Source: Marchantia polymorpha subsp. ruderalis
Lineage: Eukaryota > Streptophyta > Marchantiopsida > Marchantiales > Marchantiaceae
Length of the DNA: 64,000 nt
Direction of reading: 5' to 3'
Assembly (NCBI GenBank): GCA_037833965.1
Contig: AP031352.1
Coordinates: 32,366,501-32,430,500 of the forward strand
Part shown: positions 20,637 to 33,635 of the stretch, piece by piece
Layout of the letters: the number at the start of each line of letters is the position of its first letter
Position numbering within the stretch: position 1 is the stretch's first letter
Program-made: the position numbers and the translations under genes
Notes under the pieces: generated by a model
Databases searched by the model: none
What the model was told of the DNA's origin: nothing
The model's input: the letters and a program-made list of their open reading frames with translations, nothing else

Positions 20637-23600
20637 TTACTGTTGTATGAAAGCTGACTCCGCAAGATCGATAGCTCGGGACAAGCCCGCAGCCTTGTTA
20701 ATACACTCTCTGTGTTCGGAATCAGGGTTACTATCGGCCACGATTCCTGCTCCAGCTTGTAAATACACCTGCCACTCTCGCCTATTTTTTGTCCCTGCGG
20801 TTGTACTGTGAGAGTACAGCGTGTTGTATCGATCGAAAGTGGGAAAAATCATAGTTCTGAGGGCCAAAGCAATGTCCATGTCTCCATTAAATGAAACATG
20901 CCCGATACCCCCACTGTACGGACCACGTCGGGTGGGCTCCAGCTCATCAATCAACTCCATTGCTCTGACCTGTGATTGACATGGTCAATAGCAAACCTTC
21001 GTAACGTTGAAATTTAGAAAAAAATCTAGTGCTGCTCTACTTCGTGCGGTGCCATTCGTGAAATACTGTCCTCTTCAGACAGATAATCCAACAATGTTGC
21101 AGTTGGTATTCTTGGGGGTTGGATAATAAGCTAGTCTTACCTTAGGAGCTCCACTCACAGTCCCAACTGGCAGTGCAGCACGTAGAGCATCCCAGCTTTT
21201 CATATCATCGAGAAGTTCACCAGTTACCTGACGCATCATGCAGATTAAAGTTATGAATAGCGGCAGGTATGACGTTACATTACAGAACCTTGATGGCAGT
21301 AAAATCAGTGGAGCAGTTGGAAGTAGACCACCATAAACGAGTAAATATGCTTTTGAAGACAACTGATTTCCCTACGTGCACTGTCGAACTACGATCGTTC
21401 TTTCACATTCGAGAGCATATGTAAGCCCCATTAGTGGTTTACATATGTGAGCTAAACGAGTGAACGCGCTGAGATATCCATAAAAGTATGATTCGGTTAA
21501 AAAGGACTCACCGTGGAGCTAAGATGCATAACATGAGAATAACGCTCCACGTCCATAAGCCGATCCACTTTAACTGATCCAGGCTTAGAAACCTTGTGAA
21601 TTAAAGATGACAAACACGTTCAGATTGGTGAATTTCGAGTAGAACTCCGGTAGATAATATGGATGCTGTAAGGGATTCTCCACGTGACAAAGCTACTGTT
21701 GTTCAAAATGCATATATCAATCCGACTATTATATTCGAGATTGTAGCACATATAGTCGTCCATACTTCTTCTATACCTAGAGAAATTGTAGAATTTTCAT
21801 CATACAGCATACAGCATACCTTCCCCACGTCATTTCGACCTAAATCTACCAACATCACGTGTTCTGCCACCTCTTTCTTATCTTGTCGTAAATCTGCCTC
21901 TAATTGCAAATCCTCCTCCACTGTCTTCCCTCTTCTCCTGGTCCCAGCCAAAGGTCTGTTGACGACCTTTCCCTGCGAAATACAGGTAATGCTTCATGCA
22001 TATCTCAAGATACATATGATCTGGTAAAAAACGAAGAACCGAAAAATGGACTGGGACACTTACCTTCTGTATTCTGGTTAGAATTTCCGGACTGGCACCC
22101 ACCATTATAGATCCACGAGCCTAAAAAAAAGGTAAAAATACAGTTTAATGTTTCATAGATTATAAGACTATAATATCAAACCAGCTCCTTCCAAGAAGGA
22201 AATTAATGGCTATATCTGCTGGAATGCTAGCTAAAAAAATGGGAATTTAACCACATTAGCACATGACATACATTTGGATTATATGACAACCAACATATAC
22301 AATCATACTTGATGATGAGACAGCTTGGCATCTCCTCAAAATGGTGAAATGAATAATTGGAAGTAAAATAGCTGAAAAGAATAGGAAGTTAATCATAATT
22401 GGAAGATGCTTAAACTGAAATAGAAGACAACGGAAAGCAATAACACCTGTAAGTAAATCATGTATGGGCTAGGATTGACAATTCGAAGAGCACGGTACAC
22501 TTCGAAAGGATCGGCGAATGTGCGTCGCTCAAATCTCTGACTCAAAACTATTTGAAAAATATCACCAGCCAAAATGTGTTCCTTTGCTTTCACAATGTTA
22601 GCTTTATATTCCTCCTCAGTCAAATTTGAAACTTGTTTGTTGTCCCAATAGTGACCAATCTTAATGCCCACGGCGCCGGTCGACAGTTTTTGCCTGTAGA
22701 AAAAAAAACACGGATATCAAAGGATGCAGACAAAAGAATAAAACCTAACCTCCCACGCTATTTGTCAAAGATGCTTGTAGACCTTCTGTCCCACAAAATA
22801 CAATCTTCTGTCTAATTTCAACATTGCAAATATGAAAAGCGTCCCAACATTGCAGGAGGATAAAGTACGTACCTTTGGCCATTCTGTAGACGATTTACTA
22901 AGCGGGCAAGCTGTGCTTTACCATTTTCATATGCATCCTCTGCTGTTTTGAACTTCTCAGAATCCGTTTGCACCCAATGAATGGCATACACGAGCTGCAC
23001 AGGAGAAGCCAACGTTTACGACATCATCATGCTATCTACGCTGTCTCCCTTCCTAAGTGAAAACAACCAACTTGAAGGTGTATCACTATCAATGAAGCAG
23101 TACAACAAAATGCCTGCCTCTATGTTGTGAGCAGTGAAGACTAGCACTCACAAGTGAAACATGTGGTTAAAAGACTAAATCGATTTCTATTTGGTCAGAA
23201 GAATTGAGCATGGTTTATGACTTGTGATAGTCCAATTGTACATGACTTTGCTGAAAACACAAGAAAACAACCCTTTAATCCAAAGCTCATAGGAGGTCCC
23301 ATGAGCTTTGGAAATACTTTGGAATAGCAAACAATCTCCACGTTGTGATTTGAACATCCAGTAGAATGCACTATTACACAAATTCTTGTTCATTACCTTT
23401 GAAACGTGATCAAATATGACAACGTCTTTGTAAAGACTCAGGTGAATATCGGGGAGACCTCTGTCGTCCTCCGGAGCATGACTGAAGGGCAACTTCTTCC
23501 TTTCTACATATCGCATTGTGTCATATGAAAAGTACCCAACCCAACCACCTGCCAACATTAAAAGCAGTTGGAATGTGAAACAGGTCAGCATCTGTTCCTA

Positions 23601-25129
23601 ATCTTTAGAGATGAGTACAGTCAGAGGAGTGAGGTATTCTTCAACCGTTGGTTCGATGGTGAGTTGAAAAAATGTGATGGAAGGTTGCAAGCACAATGTG
23701 TGATAGGCATTCAACCTCATTCTACAAACTTATGTTATGTTCTATAATCTAAATCAAAACTATATAAACTGGCTCTGCACACTGATGGGCTCCGATTGTT
23801 AAAGGATTGAAGTGAAACAGACCGAAGGAGTCCTTCAATTCTCTATCTCAATATATTGATAAGCTTTGTCAGGTTTGATCCTCGAACAAAACTGGAGACT
23901 GAAAGAGAGGTGACGCCCTTGGGATGACAAATGTTGCTAGAAGATATATGAAGCCACAATGCATCCAATTTTGAGGCTCTACAAAATTGCAATCTGCTCT
24001 TAAGTATCTGCTCATAACCGCATAGACTTCTATGACAACTATAAAAAGGAGGGAATTCACAAGCCCTTTGAACTAAGTACATATTCAAGGTTGTAGCATT
24101 CAAGATAAGGTATTACACACCACAAAACACTTCTGGAAGTCCATCTAGCATAACAGGTTTCCATTGATCTGTGATTTCCGATGGAGCATTCATTGGATCA
24201 TCCACTATCTTCTCCTCCCTAAATCCATCTTCGTGATTTAGAATGGTAAGAATATTCTCCTTGGCAATAATCTCCATGGCTGGTTGGGCCCCGAGCATAC
24301 TGAATCGGCCCTGCCACCATCAAAGATGATAAGAACTCACAATTGTCTATTCTCTGGGATTCTACCACTCCTCAAAATAACCATTGATTAGAAATGAGAA
24401 TTACGAAAGTCCATGAGAGATTGCTGAAGCTGGTTGAAATCTCCATACCACACTACTCCCATAAGTCGCATGCTCTACAGACTCGAAAAGGAAGCTGGGA
24501 GCATCTCGCTCATCTTCATTTACAAGAATTCGGTACGCCATGACTGGTGTCAGCTGATCAGAGAAGATTCTTCGGTAAACAGGAACTAGATTACCCTTCT
24601 TTGCTGCGTCCAGAAATTCAGCTCGATCTACAGCACCTCAAATACAATAAAACAACACAAAATGTAAGCTGAATGTCCAAAGCTAATTTTTCTTCACAGC
24701 CAGATTCAAGATTCAGCGTAGCAGAGGGAAGCAAAAATTGTCAATACCAGAGTCTGAGGAAGCAGAATTAACTGGATCTCCATCATCCTTCAAAAGCTCC
24801 AAAATTTTGTTCGTCAGTGGTAGAGAATCAGCTGTATCTTTCCCACTCGCCTCCAGTTGCACTTTCACCTCCGCATAAATTCCCTGCGGTCGCCGTCGTT
24901 GTGTACTCCGAACCCCCACATCTCCCACAGCCACCCCACCACCTGGCAGAAGACTTGCATTCCTGCCAAATGCACTCACATCCTTGGCAGAAAAAGAAAC
25001 TCGCCCATGACTCCTGCCCCGACGGATTCCCGAGGAACTGCTGCCAGCATTGCTGCTGCATTTCGTGCACTCCAAACTGGGACAACGAACTCTCAATGCA
25101 GTGGCCCCAAGGGCCCCTCTAATTGCCAT
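20637..25129 (-). CDS. Anthranilate synthase alpha subunit (component I), plastid
   Basis: This enzyme converts chorismate and glutamine (with the beta subunit) to anthranilate, the first committed step of tryptophan synthesis, in plastids. Eleven exons join in phase with GT/AG borders: 25129-24748, 24627-24449, 24310-24121, 23548-23397, 22994-22873, 22693-22447, 22120-22064, 21972-21820, 21592-21512, 21227-21141, 20969-20637. The product is 660 residues. The N-terminus ([15 protein letters not shown]) is Ser/Arg-rich, as in a transit peptide. The 25180 start sometimes read here is TTG; the first ATG is 25129. Landmarks: SFLFESVE (tryptophan-binding region), [50 protein letters not shown] and [10 protein letters not shown]. 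Residues VFC before GGWVGY differ from the commoner PF(T/S). Arabidopsis ASA1 is about 595 residues, so the extra length is N-terminal. Appears intact. Confidence 0.95.
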
Positions 25130-28100
25130 AGCCGACGTGCCTCCCTTCTCTCCCTTTCCCTGCCCTTCTTTGGAGTCCAACTTAGGCTCCGAGGCTGAGA
25201 TGCAAATGTCAGCTTCTTCGTTTCGGACTTCCTATTTTCTAGTGAAGCCTGGGACCTGGTACTGCTGTTCCGAACGTCCGATGTTCGTAGCACGAGCATA
25301 AAGTACATACAACAGTCAAGAAGTGATGCGCAGAACGCTCGTAGAGGATGGTTCCAAGTCAAAGAATCTTCGATCATTTGTTTGCGTCAACGGCAGGAGC
25401 CCCAATCCTTTGACTTGGGACTGGCGGCTAACAGACATTTCATTGTTTAGCCTCCGGGTAGATGTGATTCCTAAACACTCCAGACTCCAGAGTTTCATGC
25501 GAGAGCAGCGAGTCTCGACCGTGGTTTTACATGGCAGCTTCCCCCCTTGTTCTATTCCTCGTTTGAAGGCCGAAGCCGTTCTCGGAAAGCAACGGTTCCG
25601 GACATTTTTCCGTTGTTGGAAAAAAAGAGTTGAAAATTTTGAGGATAAGAGCCATACGTTTGCTTTGGACCCTGCTGCTACATGATGGTGGTAAGAGGCC
25701 TGGCCATTTGAATGGACTGTGCTTCTGACGCCAGATTTGTTTATTTTAATCCGGTTATGAAGGATCTCAGATATATTATTCCATATGCCTCTCCATATCG
25801 TTTGTACCCATAGAAAAGGTCTACTTTCAACAGCAAAGATGGGCCTGGACCCTAAATATTCGCAAAGAAGGGGATGGACCCACAAATCATGGCATGTACA
25901 TAGTTTGATCACGTGTGGACTTCATATTTTTTCTCGTATTTCCACATTTACAACGTGATTGAAATTGACAGAAATGCATGACACGTGATGTAGATGCCTA
26001 GACACGCAACTTCCTTGATGATGGAAGTCCTTTGTACGCTGCCTGAACTACCCTTACGGCGCTTGCGTTCACCGAAAATTAAAATATCTAAATATGCGGA
26101 CTTCATGCATGTTAGCCAGTAGGACTTTTGTGGGACTCCACTATAGTCAGCTTTGAAAAGTTGGAAATGATAGAAGACATGGGCTGAGATTATTACATCC
26201 ATTGACTTACTGGGCTTACACTCCCTAGGCAAATACAAGTTAGTGGTATTTTTAGTCAGAAGTGATATTATAATGGTTTCATCCATGGAAAACTATTATA
26301 ATATTTTTCAAAATAAATGGCAGTTCTTCTCTTTTTCATAAATGGGAGATAAATCCATAAAAAAATTGACAGGTTACGTTCTCCTACATTTTATAAATAA
26401 TGAAAAAAATATTTTCTCCTTTTTAATTATTTTTAATCAAAATAAATTTTTTGAGAGAAAACTAGTTACTGAATCAAGCCCGATCTGAATAGTTCTCTCA
26501 GTCTCATAAAAGCAAATGATAACTGAAACAAACTGAAATTGGAACTGAATGTAATCTTTGGCTTTGGATGATATTCAAAGATCAAGATTTCATATCCTAG
26601 TATCCAAATTTTAACGATGGCATAAAAATATACAATATATATATATATTTATATTTATATATATATATATATATATATAAACCATTAAAGCTTACTGATT
26701 TTTCTTCAAAAATTGTGTTTTAAGATCGGAGCATGATGGTCTTTGAATTTAACATATAAATGTAGAAGATAAATCAAAAAATCGAATATATTTTATTTAC
26801 TCATGTTGATAAACGTCATATGTTCATTGTTTTGGTTGGTTCGGTTTCTTACTTAGATATTGTAAAATATAAGACAAGTTTTATCTTGCAACAAACAAAG
26901 ATAACCAGAGAAAAATAAAAGTCACTTTCTCAAAATTTCAAGATATATCACATTATCACCTTCTAACTAAAAAGTCTACCGCATAAAATTACATCCTTGA
27001 ATTTCACGCTTATTATGAATCATCTTGTCATCAAATACAGAAGAAACTATTTTCTCTGAATAGTGAATATATTACAAATATATACCTGTATAGGTTCTTG
27101 CATACGCTCGTTTATCTAATCAGAAAAACCACTAATTAATTTATTACATTCAGTTAAAAACTAGTCAATTTAAAGTCGCATGATATCAAAATAAAACATA
27201 AAAAATTTTTAAACATGATAAAGTATTTCAACTTAGTTTTTTATCAGAATATTTTAATATAATTCTATTTAAGAAATAAAACTATGCATATGAGCATTGA
27301 TCTAGTTTAGTTTAATTTTAGACTCAACATCTAAGAATATTTCAACCTGGAATAAAATCTTAAAAGACTTAAGTTACTTATGGACTGAAGGTGGTAAAAC
27401 TTTCAATTCAATCTCATATTTCAAGTTGTAATTTAATACAGTTTAAACCCTAAGCGTTTTTGTATTGAATTTGTTGAGGTCAATTTCTGCTAAGTTTATA
27501 GGATTTTTTAAGATAAAAATGTGCATATTGCTTTCATGTTATTCATAAGTGTATTCTGATTTTACTCCTATAAGTTTTTTGGTCATAATTATATATTTGA
27601 TGATATTTGTCATACGTGTGTGAGAAAAGATCCTATTTTTTCACATATCATAAAACCCTTAACAATCTATAATATAAATCTAGATTTTACTTTTTATAGT
27701 TACGTCCATTATCGGTCTCAAAACGTTTCTAGAATTAAATTTTAAACATTTAACATTGAACAAAAATCAATGCTAGAAAAACTTAAATTAAAACTTCAAA
27801 AAACAAACCAAAAAATTTCATATACATAATTTTAATCATATGTAGTTTTTCCTTTTGAATACAGTTTAATTTATTCAAAAAAATGATATAGTTTTTAATT
27901 CTAATTTAATATTTGAAATTATTTTAATATAGAAAAAATATTGGTTTTGTATATTTTTTTCTGCTATTAAAATATTATTTATTTAATTTTTTTGGTATGC
28001 GATTAAATATTAAAAATGTATGTTAATTCGTAACAAAAATTTACATTATAAATAAAGAAATAGAGAAATATGTCTTATTGATTTCTATTGATAATAGATA

Positions 28101-28959
28101 TATGATTTAAAAGAATCAAAATTCAATTGAACACTAGCATATAACACTATAAAAAAGAGATTTATGGTTCATTTCAACACAATTTCATTCATGAAAACAT
28201 ACTATAGTTTTACCTGAATAATAATTTGTGTCATAGAGTTGTAGATCAACTTTCTTTTATATCATATAGTAATTTGTGCAACTGAATATAATTACACTAA
28301 GTAATGTGTATCAAAGTTTAAAATAACTCATAATTAGATCTATGTGATTCATACCTAGGAATATGTAGCATTTAATCACAATATTTATTTTCTCAAAGAG
28401 ATTTATAAATTGAATTCCAATGTTGAACTTTGATATAAATTGAAATCGATTGAAATTCAACCATAAGATCAAAACATGATAAAATACATATATATAAAAA
28501 TTAAACTTAATTGAATAGTTCTGCTATTAAATTATGTTATTATATGGAAAACTTGCCTAGTAGCAAAAAAGAAATTTAAAATTTTGCAAAGATGTATATT
28601 TAGTTGATGCACTAGCTAAATGAAGTTAATCTTCAATCCTGCTAAATTTAATATTTTATATATTAAAAACTGCATCTAAATTAAATTCACATGTGATATC
28701 AATATGCTTTCTCTTTTTTATTTATCGCTTGATTTTTTACAACATATATTGCACTTTGGTCATCACAATCATCATCGACAACATGATGTTGTAGTTCATC
28801 TTAACGATACTTTTTTTCAGCCTTATTGTATTATTTATTTTTATTTTATATTGCTAGATATTTGATAATAATAATTGATTGAGTTATTTAATTATTCAAA
28901 ATAATCTTGAAATAATATATCTAATATCAAGTTATAAATACTTCTAATGCATAATCAAG
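25130..28959. other. Upstream region of anthranilate synthase, then AT-rich spacer
   Basis: 25130-25920 is the promoter and 5' untranslated side of the minus-strand gene. Frames there (up to 198 codons on the minus strand) show no domain. From 26280 the DNA is strongly AT-rich, with a (TA)n microsatellite at about 26628-26681. I see no gene. Confidence 0.5.
26628..26681. repeat. (TA)n microsatellite
   Basis: An almost pure TA dinucleotide run with a few T interruptions. Confidence 0.9.
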
Positions 28960-30110
28960 ATTTGTTGTAATCTAACAAATGTTTGATATTGTTCAATGAA
29001 GCAGCAAAAAGAATCATAATTTTTAGAATCCAAACTGTTTCTATTCTCCTGGGTATGAAAGTATAAATTATATAGCCTATAATTTCCAAACGATAATAAT
29101 CAATCATTCATTTGTATTTATATTCAAACAATGTTAAAAAATTGATTGCATTATAAGGGAAGATAAATACTAAATACATTGCGATTGTCATAGCTATTGA
29201 TATGATGTACTAGATTGATTCAACACAATCTGCATCTTCTCATACATTATTCAATTGATCATATCAAAAGTATCAATTGGTAGTGAAGTATAAACCGTGT
29301 GGAAATGATAAGTAATTTCCTCCTCTTTGCGCTAAGCCAAATTCACTTAAAATATAATTTCCGTTTATTATATGTATGTATTTCACCTTGTGTCATGTGC
29401 CAGATTTGAGTTTCAATTTGGGTTTTCTAACTTTTGAAATTTGTAAATTATGTGATTAAGTTTTTAACACATCTAAAATTAGATATGAGAAAATGAACCG
29501 CACAAAATTTAATAATCATCAATAAATAATACATTGTAGAACCTTTCAAAAAATGAATATTTTGGAATATTTTTTCCATGTCATTATTTACATACTCAAA
29601 TAACTCTTTTGGATTGGTAAGTTGCAATACAAAGACTTTACTATGATGTTTGTTCTTAATACAATATTGCAAAGCTCTAAGTCAAATTTTACTATACTAG
29701 ATAAAAAATATTTATCACATAAGAGTAACAAAGATCTATTACTCAGATGTCATAGCTTTGAATGACATACATGAAACAACTTAACTTAAGATTTAGTAAA
29801 ATTGACTTTATCATAGATTATAATGACATCTAACACATATAGATTGTTCTGCTTATGATTTTCAAACATAATCTTATCACATACTTTCACATCAAGCATG
29901 ATTTATTAAGGATTCCACTCAAAACTTCACTCAAGATTTTTTTGAGTCTAACATTTCAAATGAGATGAAATTCTTTCTCAAATCTGATATATATATGATT
30001 CTGACTTGAAGCAATGTGTGTTGAAATTTTTTGAACATTTGAATTCAAAGAAATTCAATACTAAAAATTTGATCACTTTTAATAAAACTTAAATTATTCA
30101 ATATTAAAAA
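28960..30110 (-). mobile_element. Second, more decayed Ty1/copia copy (integrase region)
   Basis: Positions 29340-29640 match 11074-11320 of the first copia copy base for base over long blocks (for example around CACCTTGTGTC and CAATTTGGG), in the same orientation. The frame reads KELFEYVNNDM where the first copy has KELFKYVHNDV. Homology extends to about 29880, where ATTGTTCTGCTTATGA matches 11555 of the first copy. It is AT-rich with many stops. Parts of a copia gag may continue at 30900-31170. Confidence 0.65.
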
Positions 30111-30142
30111 ATACAAAAAATCTCTAATTTAATACATATTTT

Positions 30143-30372
30143 AAGTGTTGAGCTTAGCTCCGATTAAGGAGTAACCTCTTTAGTTTCTAGCTTTTTATAG
30201 CTAGGTGTGTCGCTGGCTTTGGGTCGAAATGTAACCCCAAGACTTCTACTCGATTTAGTGTTGTATTTACTTGTCAGTAAACTCTCTCGCGTGTTTCAGC
30301 TGTGGACGTAGCCCTTGAGGGTGAACCACGTTATACGAATGTGTGTTGTGTTCATATTTGGCTTGAACATTT
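30143..30372 (+). mobile_element. Putative LTR fragment inserted in copia debris
   Basis: A less AT-rich block starts TGTTGAGCTTAGCTCC and ends near TTGGCTTGAACA. It contains a phrase typical of LTR 3' ends (CTGTGGACGTAG ... GAACCACGTTATACG). I could not find a clean target duplication or a partner LTR, so it may be a solo or truncated LTR. Confidence 0.35.
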
Positions 30373-31373
30373 TCTTGTTTTGCGTTTAAAACTTAGATCA
30401 AGCACTATCTAAAATTCATATGTCATGAACATCCTTTGATGAATTGCATATGGCATATCTCTGACATCATAGTCCATTGTCTAGCAAGTCATTATCCTTG
30501 GGGCTAAAATCTTGAGCCACATTGGCTACCAGGCTATCAACAGGCTATTGAATTTCACATGGTTGAACTTTTTGATAAAATCAATCTTGCCACATTTCCA
30601 AAACATCACCATCTATTTTTCTAAAGATATATTTATAGACTTGTATCTATCCTTAGATTTAAAACGCTTGTCATAATTCTCATTATGTGATTATGATCAA
30701 ACTCGAGTCACATTCAATATTGTTTTAAAAGAAGATGTCATAGGATATGACAACTTTAATTTTTACTCCAAATCAATAATCAAGAAAGCACTTAAAACCT
30801 TATTGTAAGTTGATCATATGCTTATCACAATAAAGCAAAACATATGACAGGAAGTGATAAAACTTCAACAATAAATCAATAGATAAAAACTCATCAGTTA
30901 TAATCTCATCAAGATTTTGATCATCAATGACAATATCATCAAACATATCAGTGTGATCTTGAATTTTGTACCAAAATCTTTCATCTTAAAGCTTATTATC
31001 AAGTAGAAATTCAATCTGTTTGACATCTTTTTGCAATAATATAGTCGCAAAAAAGTCTCAAATAGTAGGATATATTCATCATACTTATCCAATTGCTTAT
31101 AAAAAAAGGTTGTAAATGAAGTGTAATAATATTTACAACCTAGTTCTGGAGTTCTCTCCAATTTTCATTGTAGTTGAACAATTTTGGCCTCAACGTTTTG
31201 CCTAGATCTATGATATTTACCTTGCACTTCACTTGTCTCTCTCAAAGTTTTCACAATGTTTGTATCACTCCGTTGTTACTAGCGATTGTAGATTGCAAAA
31301 GTCATGCGTGACATAAGCAAAGTCCATAGACTCCGACAAGATTTCTCAATTTTGAAAATTGGACAGCTCTCTC
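30373..31373. other. AT-rich debris with possible copia gag remnant
   Basis: Minus-strand frame 31161-30898 (SFTTFFYKQLDKYDEYILLF) may be decayed copia gag, given its position downstream of the copia integrase remnant on the same strand. No intact gene. Confidence 0.3.
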
Positions 31374-31740
31374 TGTCATGTGTTTTTGTATTTACTTTTT
31401 TTAGCGTTGACCTAGTGTTAGGAGTCAAAGTATATAGAGTCAAAGAGACTCAAAGAACGTTCAGTTCTTTGAATCAAGTCAATAGCGTTGGGACTAGTCT
31501 TCGGTGGATTATTTATGGTGCTCGCAAGCGTTGACCTAAATTATCTATTGAGTGGATTGAGCTTGATTTTGACGTTTGTGTATTGAATCAATGGGGTTAA
31601 CACGACTTGATTTTACTCAAAGAATTGAGTGCACATACACCTAATCCGTCGGATGTTTGTTGTTAAGTTTTTTTGTAAGTTGGTTGTTTGGTTTTGAGTT
31701 CGGAGCTACAATAGGCCGCATCAAAGGAGAGGAGATAACG
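31374..31740 (+). mobile_element. LTR fragment of the methyltransferase/PHD gypsy family
   Basis: It starts TGTCATGTGTTTTTG. It shares the block with GAGACTCAAAGAACG, CAGTTCTTTGA and AGCGTTGGGACTAG with 8961-9100 and, in reverse, 36280-36413. No pol sequence follows, so a solo LTR is likely. The 3' end is not defined. Confidence 0.55.
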
Positions 31741-32179
31741 ATGCATCTACATCATTAGTTATTTTTGTAAAGAATGTACAAGAAACAGTTCTTGTTTTTA
31801 CACAGAAAGTAATAAGAAAATCAATTTCTGTAATTTGAAAAAACAATTTTTTGAGAGGAGAAATTATTATATGTGATGTGTTTCGTCCCATTTCTTGCTG
31901 CGGAAGTGGTAGTTGAAGACGTCGGTATTGGAGATTCATAGGTTATCAGAGTGTGGACAAAAAGTATCGGTACGCAGCAAGCGAGAGCGAATCTCTTCCA
32001 TCCGGTTTCAGGACTTCAAGTCAAAATCACCAAGTGTTCCATCTAAGTACGGAGAGAAGTAGAGCAAGCACGGGCTGAGACTTCCCTACAACAGACGGTA
32101 CAACTCATACGAGCCAGTCGTCCCTGGTATCTTTGGAGCTTCTTCAAACCCGGAAGGTTTATTTAACGCACATTCCCTC

Positions 32180-32462
32180 TCTTTCGAGCACTAACATAGA
32201 AGATGAATATGATGACTAGTTTTGGTAGAGATTAGCCTTAACGCCCTCAAGGCACCAATTTCTGTCGGTAGCGGATATTGTTCTTTGATCTGAAGGGCCG
32301 AAGGCCAAAAATGGCTTTAGGAACTCCGCACACTTCTTTGCCTTTACAAAAGAAGGGCTTTATAGTTCTCGAACATAATAGTTTTTCACATTGGTTGACT
32401 ATGTTCCCAGAAAATAGATTATTTTTTTCAAATCAAAAAACGAGCACTACCTAATATGAGGC
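32180..32462 (+). pseudogene. Possible nuclear insertion of mitochondrial ccmF-like DNA
   Basis: A + strand frame around 32330-32450 reads SLPLQKKGFIVLEHNSF, SHWLTMFPENRLFF and SNQKTSTT before a stop. This resembles a segment of plant mitochondrial cytochrome c maturation protein CcmF (haem lyase subunit), recalled from the motif WLTMFPE followed by a QKTSTT-like block. The preceding 150 bases are also less AT-rich than the surroundings. Only a short piece is present. The call rests on one motif and is tentative. Confidence 0.4.
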
Positions 32463-32554
32463 CGGTAGCCCGGGCTACATTTTCCTATTGAATAGACTTC
32501 ATTTCTTGCCGTCATACTTCCCCTAATGAATTTTCAGAATTTGTGAAAGTTGAT

Positions 32555-33008
32555 CCCACTTATTAATATGGCCGCTACATGCATGTGCTAGGAAAGGGAG
32601 CTTTTAAATTTGTTAACAATACGTTCGATGAAGTGGACAAAAACAAAGTAACTTGGAATCAAGTCCGAGTTCAAGACGTGGTTCAAAGTCCAAAAGACCT
32701 AAAATGATTGTATTTTGAGATTCACTTGGTAAAAACGTTGAAGCACAAGAATATTATCAAGTTTTTCAATTTGTGGATGGACTCCAAGACTGAAAATGTG
32801 AATTTCATCATGAAGATTTTCACGACCAGAACCTTGAGATAATACTGAAAGAGTCACAAACATGTGAACATTAAGGCTTCAAATACCCTTCTTGTGGAGG
32901 ACTTTGAACTCTGAAATTTTGATTTTGGATTAGCAAAGTGGCTTCTCAAATTGTGAAACCATCATATTGTTAGAACTATTGAAGGCACTGAAATACTTTA
33001 TGCTTGAT
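32555..33008 (+). pseudogene. Chimeric kinase pseudogene: WNK front, RLCK-VI-like back
   Basis: One frame, with stops but no shift, reads RYMHVLGKGAFKFVNNTFDE, TWNQVRVQDVVQSPKDL, LVKTLKHKNIIKFFNLWMDS and NVNFIMKIFTTRTLR, then HKHVNIKA. That is the N-lobe of a plant WNK (with no lysine) kinase. At about 32870 it passes without a frame change into ASNTLLVEDFEL, FDFGLAKWLL and HHIVRTIEGT. That is the DFG region of a receptor-like cytoplasmic kinase of the VI type, not of a WNK. Five or more stops (near 32706, 32840, 32846, 32918 and 32960) show that it is dead. No introns separate the parts. Confidence 0.65.
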
Positions 33009-33635
33009 CGAGCGCGTCTGAGATTGACCTATTGTGAAAACAAATTTGGAAATTTGAAGGGACGCTACAGAAGAAAACGTTTGGAGTGGAACCTTGAAGG
33101 AGAGCTTACTTAGATAGTTCTCACCACTTGGATCAGGTAACCTTTCGAAAATAAGCTTTCACATTTGGTCCTTATCAATTCTTTCCGATAATGATCAAGA
33201 ATTGCTCATAAACAGCTACTCTTATCAAACGCTAAGACAGCCTAGTGATACTGCTCATGAACTTCAAAAAACTAGCTCTTTGAAGACTTCTTTTGTGTTG
33301 AACCTCTAGAGTGGCGTGTGACTATTCAAAAAATCAAATACCGAGTTTTGGTATATCAGGTGTGGATGTTAATACAGAGATTGCTCTCTGATTGGACGAT
33401 GCACTTCTTTAAGTACTGATCAAGCATTATATGATATGAAGCAACTTGTCTGTAAATTACATACAAGTTACTATTAAACTAGACAAGTTAGACAAAATTA
33501 GACAAGTTACAAGTAAACTATTACATATTATTGTTCCCTCGGATTTGATGTCTCATGTACACGGCTTGGCACGGAGGAAGTGAAGGCAACGGATGCCATG
33601 AAGTGACTTTTATCTCAACTGGTGGTGTCTAGTAA
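33009..33635. other. Unassigned spacer between the kinase and LOV fragments
   Basis: Mixed-composition DNA without a recognised domain. It could be part of the same captured block as its neighbours. Confidence 0.3.

Noticed and set aside
25130..25180. Extension of anthranilate synthase to a start at 25180
   Set aside because: The codon there is TTG, and the added residues are acidic (DSKEGQGKGEKGG), unlike a transit peptide. The first ATG is at 25129.
25316..25912. 198-codon minus-strand ORF upstream of anthranilate synthase
   Set aside because: No domain, mixed composition, lies in the promoter/leader region of the gene, and the translation looks random.
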